DNA of 64,000 bases from Chthoniobacteraceae bacterium (GTDB lineage Bacteria; Verrucomicrobiota; Verrucomicrobiia; Chthoniobacterales; Chthoniobacteraceae). The stretch is from contig JAQGOL010000025.1 of assembly GCA_028293625.1 (NCBI GenBank), positions 310,001 through 374,000 of the forward strand. The letters are read 5' to 3'. A model generated the notes under the pieces. That model ran no database searches. It was not told the origin of the DNA and worked only from the letters and a program-made list of their open reading frames with translations. Below are positions 63,632 through 64,000 of the stretch, piece by piece; the stretch's first letter is position 1, and every line of letters starts with the position of its first letter. The position numbers and the translations under genes are program-made.

Positions 63632-64000
63632 ATGAAACTGGCATTCCCCCGGACGCCTCTCCTTTTCAGGGTACTCTCTTCCCTTCTTTTTCTTGGATGG
63701 CAAGCCAGGGCCGACGATCCAGCGCCCGACGCTCCCAACGATGGTCGCGTGCATGTCGAGCTGTTTGAAACAGCCCCGTCCGGCGATTCAGCCCAGACTG
63801 ACGAAGCCGGTACCGAACAAAACTGGACGAATCTCCCCCGGATCCGAACCGACACGTATACGGAAACCGCTTTCGCATTTGGCGCCATCCCCGCCAAATA
63901 CAATGGGCACGGCATCAAGATCGATCGGTCCCGGCCGTATCTGGTGTGGGCAACCGGCGTTGTAATGCTCCCCGTTGGTGAACAAAAACTTCATTTGCGG
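63632..64000 (+). CDS. secreted protein, N-terminal part (runs off right edge)
   Basis: This frame runs from the ATG at 63632 to the end of the window (123 codons) without a stop. Residues 1 to about 26 are a signal peptide (hydrophobic VLSSLLFLG, ending QARAD). The rest is beta-rich, with YNGHGIKIDRSRPYLVWATG and LPVGEQKLHLR, which resembles the strand order of PA14-like or related domains found in verrucomicrobial cytochrome proteins. The family cannot be fixed until the rest is seen. Minus-strand frames here are shadows. Confidence 0.65.
   Translation, partial: MKLAFPRTPLLFRVLSSLLFLGWQARADDPAPDAPNDGRVHVELFETAPSGDSAQTDEAGTEQNWTNLPRIRTDTYTETAFAFGAIPAKYNGHGIKIDRSRPYLVWATGVVMLPVGEQKLHLR

Overview
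The window looks like chromosomal DNA from a PVC-superphylum bacterium, most likely a Verrucomicrobiota member of the soil Spartobacteria/Chthoniobacter or Opitutus type. The basis is gene content. There are DUF1501 and DUF1549/DUF1553 proteins with planctomycete-type cytochrome c domains, a PVC-type dehydrogenase/heme protein, a type III glutamine synthetase, a giant LamG/lamin-tail/CotH protein, and an RRM protein with a glycine tail. Base composition is GC-rich, coding density is high, and most genes lack a strong Shine-Dalgarno sequence. I see no rRNA, tRNA, CRISPR array, insertion sequence or prophage.

Layout. 1-2541 (-): a large membrane/coiled-coil protein with a 27-glycine run, cut by the left edge. 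2845-6573 (-): a secreted PVC dehydrogenase/cytochrome and a LarA-like protein. 6773-9686 (+): a DUF6580-type membrane protein, LepA and a small secreted Cys protein. 9797-13219: an MFS transporter, a DUF2089-type regulator paired with a membrane protein, and an RRM protein. 13522-17152: FolD, then an MlaEFD-type lipid transport operon. 17374-20878: a nitrogen block with PII, a kinase-fold protein and type III glutamine synthetase. 21197-24520: a secreted serine protease, an anchored helical protein and a PAS histidine kinase. 24705-29246 (+): an iron and Fe-S block, sufS-sufU-feoA-feoA-feoB plus a 45-residue Cys-rich membrane peptide. 29427-33238: IF-3, a protein of nine 22-residue repeats, an M42 peptidase, a flavodoxin and a cupin. 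33493-40555: a GH13 enzyme and a PVC cytochrome locus (cytochrome-WD40, DUF1501, DUF1549/1553). 40639-46199 (-): an unrecognised three-gene secreted CsgG-like/ankyrin cassette. 46435-51681: an anchored protein, a BSP-type metallopeptidase, a small secreted protein, a frameshifted fatty-acid desaturase remnant, a serine hydrolase and an EF-hand protein. 51740-64000: the CotH/LTD giant, RecA, an acidic multi-domain protein, HtpG, a small exported protein, a YebC-family protein and the start of another secreted protein.

How the genes fit together. Housekeeping genes (lepA, folD, infC, recA, htpG, yebC family) are interspersed with envelope and extracytoplasmic genes. Three functional groups are clear: lipid trafficking (mlaEFD), nitrogen assimilation (PII plus GSIII, with a possible sigma-54-like promoter) and iron handling (sufSU-feoAAB). 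Several convergent pairs share perfect inverted repeats that serve as two-way terminators.

Best candidates for undescribed biology: the nine-repeat predicted beta-solenoid protein (30365-31072), the CsgG-like/ankyrin cassette (40639-46199), the coiled-coil membrane protein with the 27-Gly linker (1-2541), a FeoA with a CxxCxxC motif (26519-26767), and the DUF2089 regulator and membrane partner that share a C-terminal hairpin motif (11310-12755). All functions are read from sequence alone; no database search was run.
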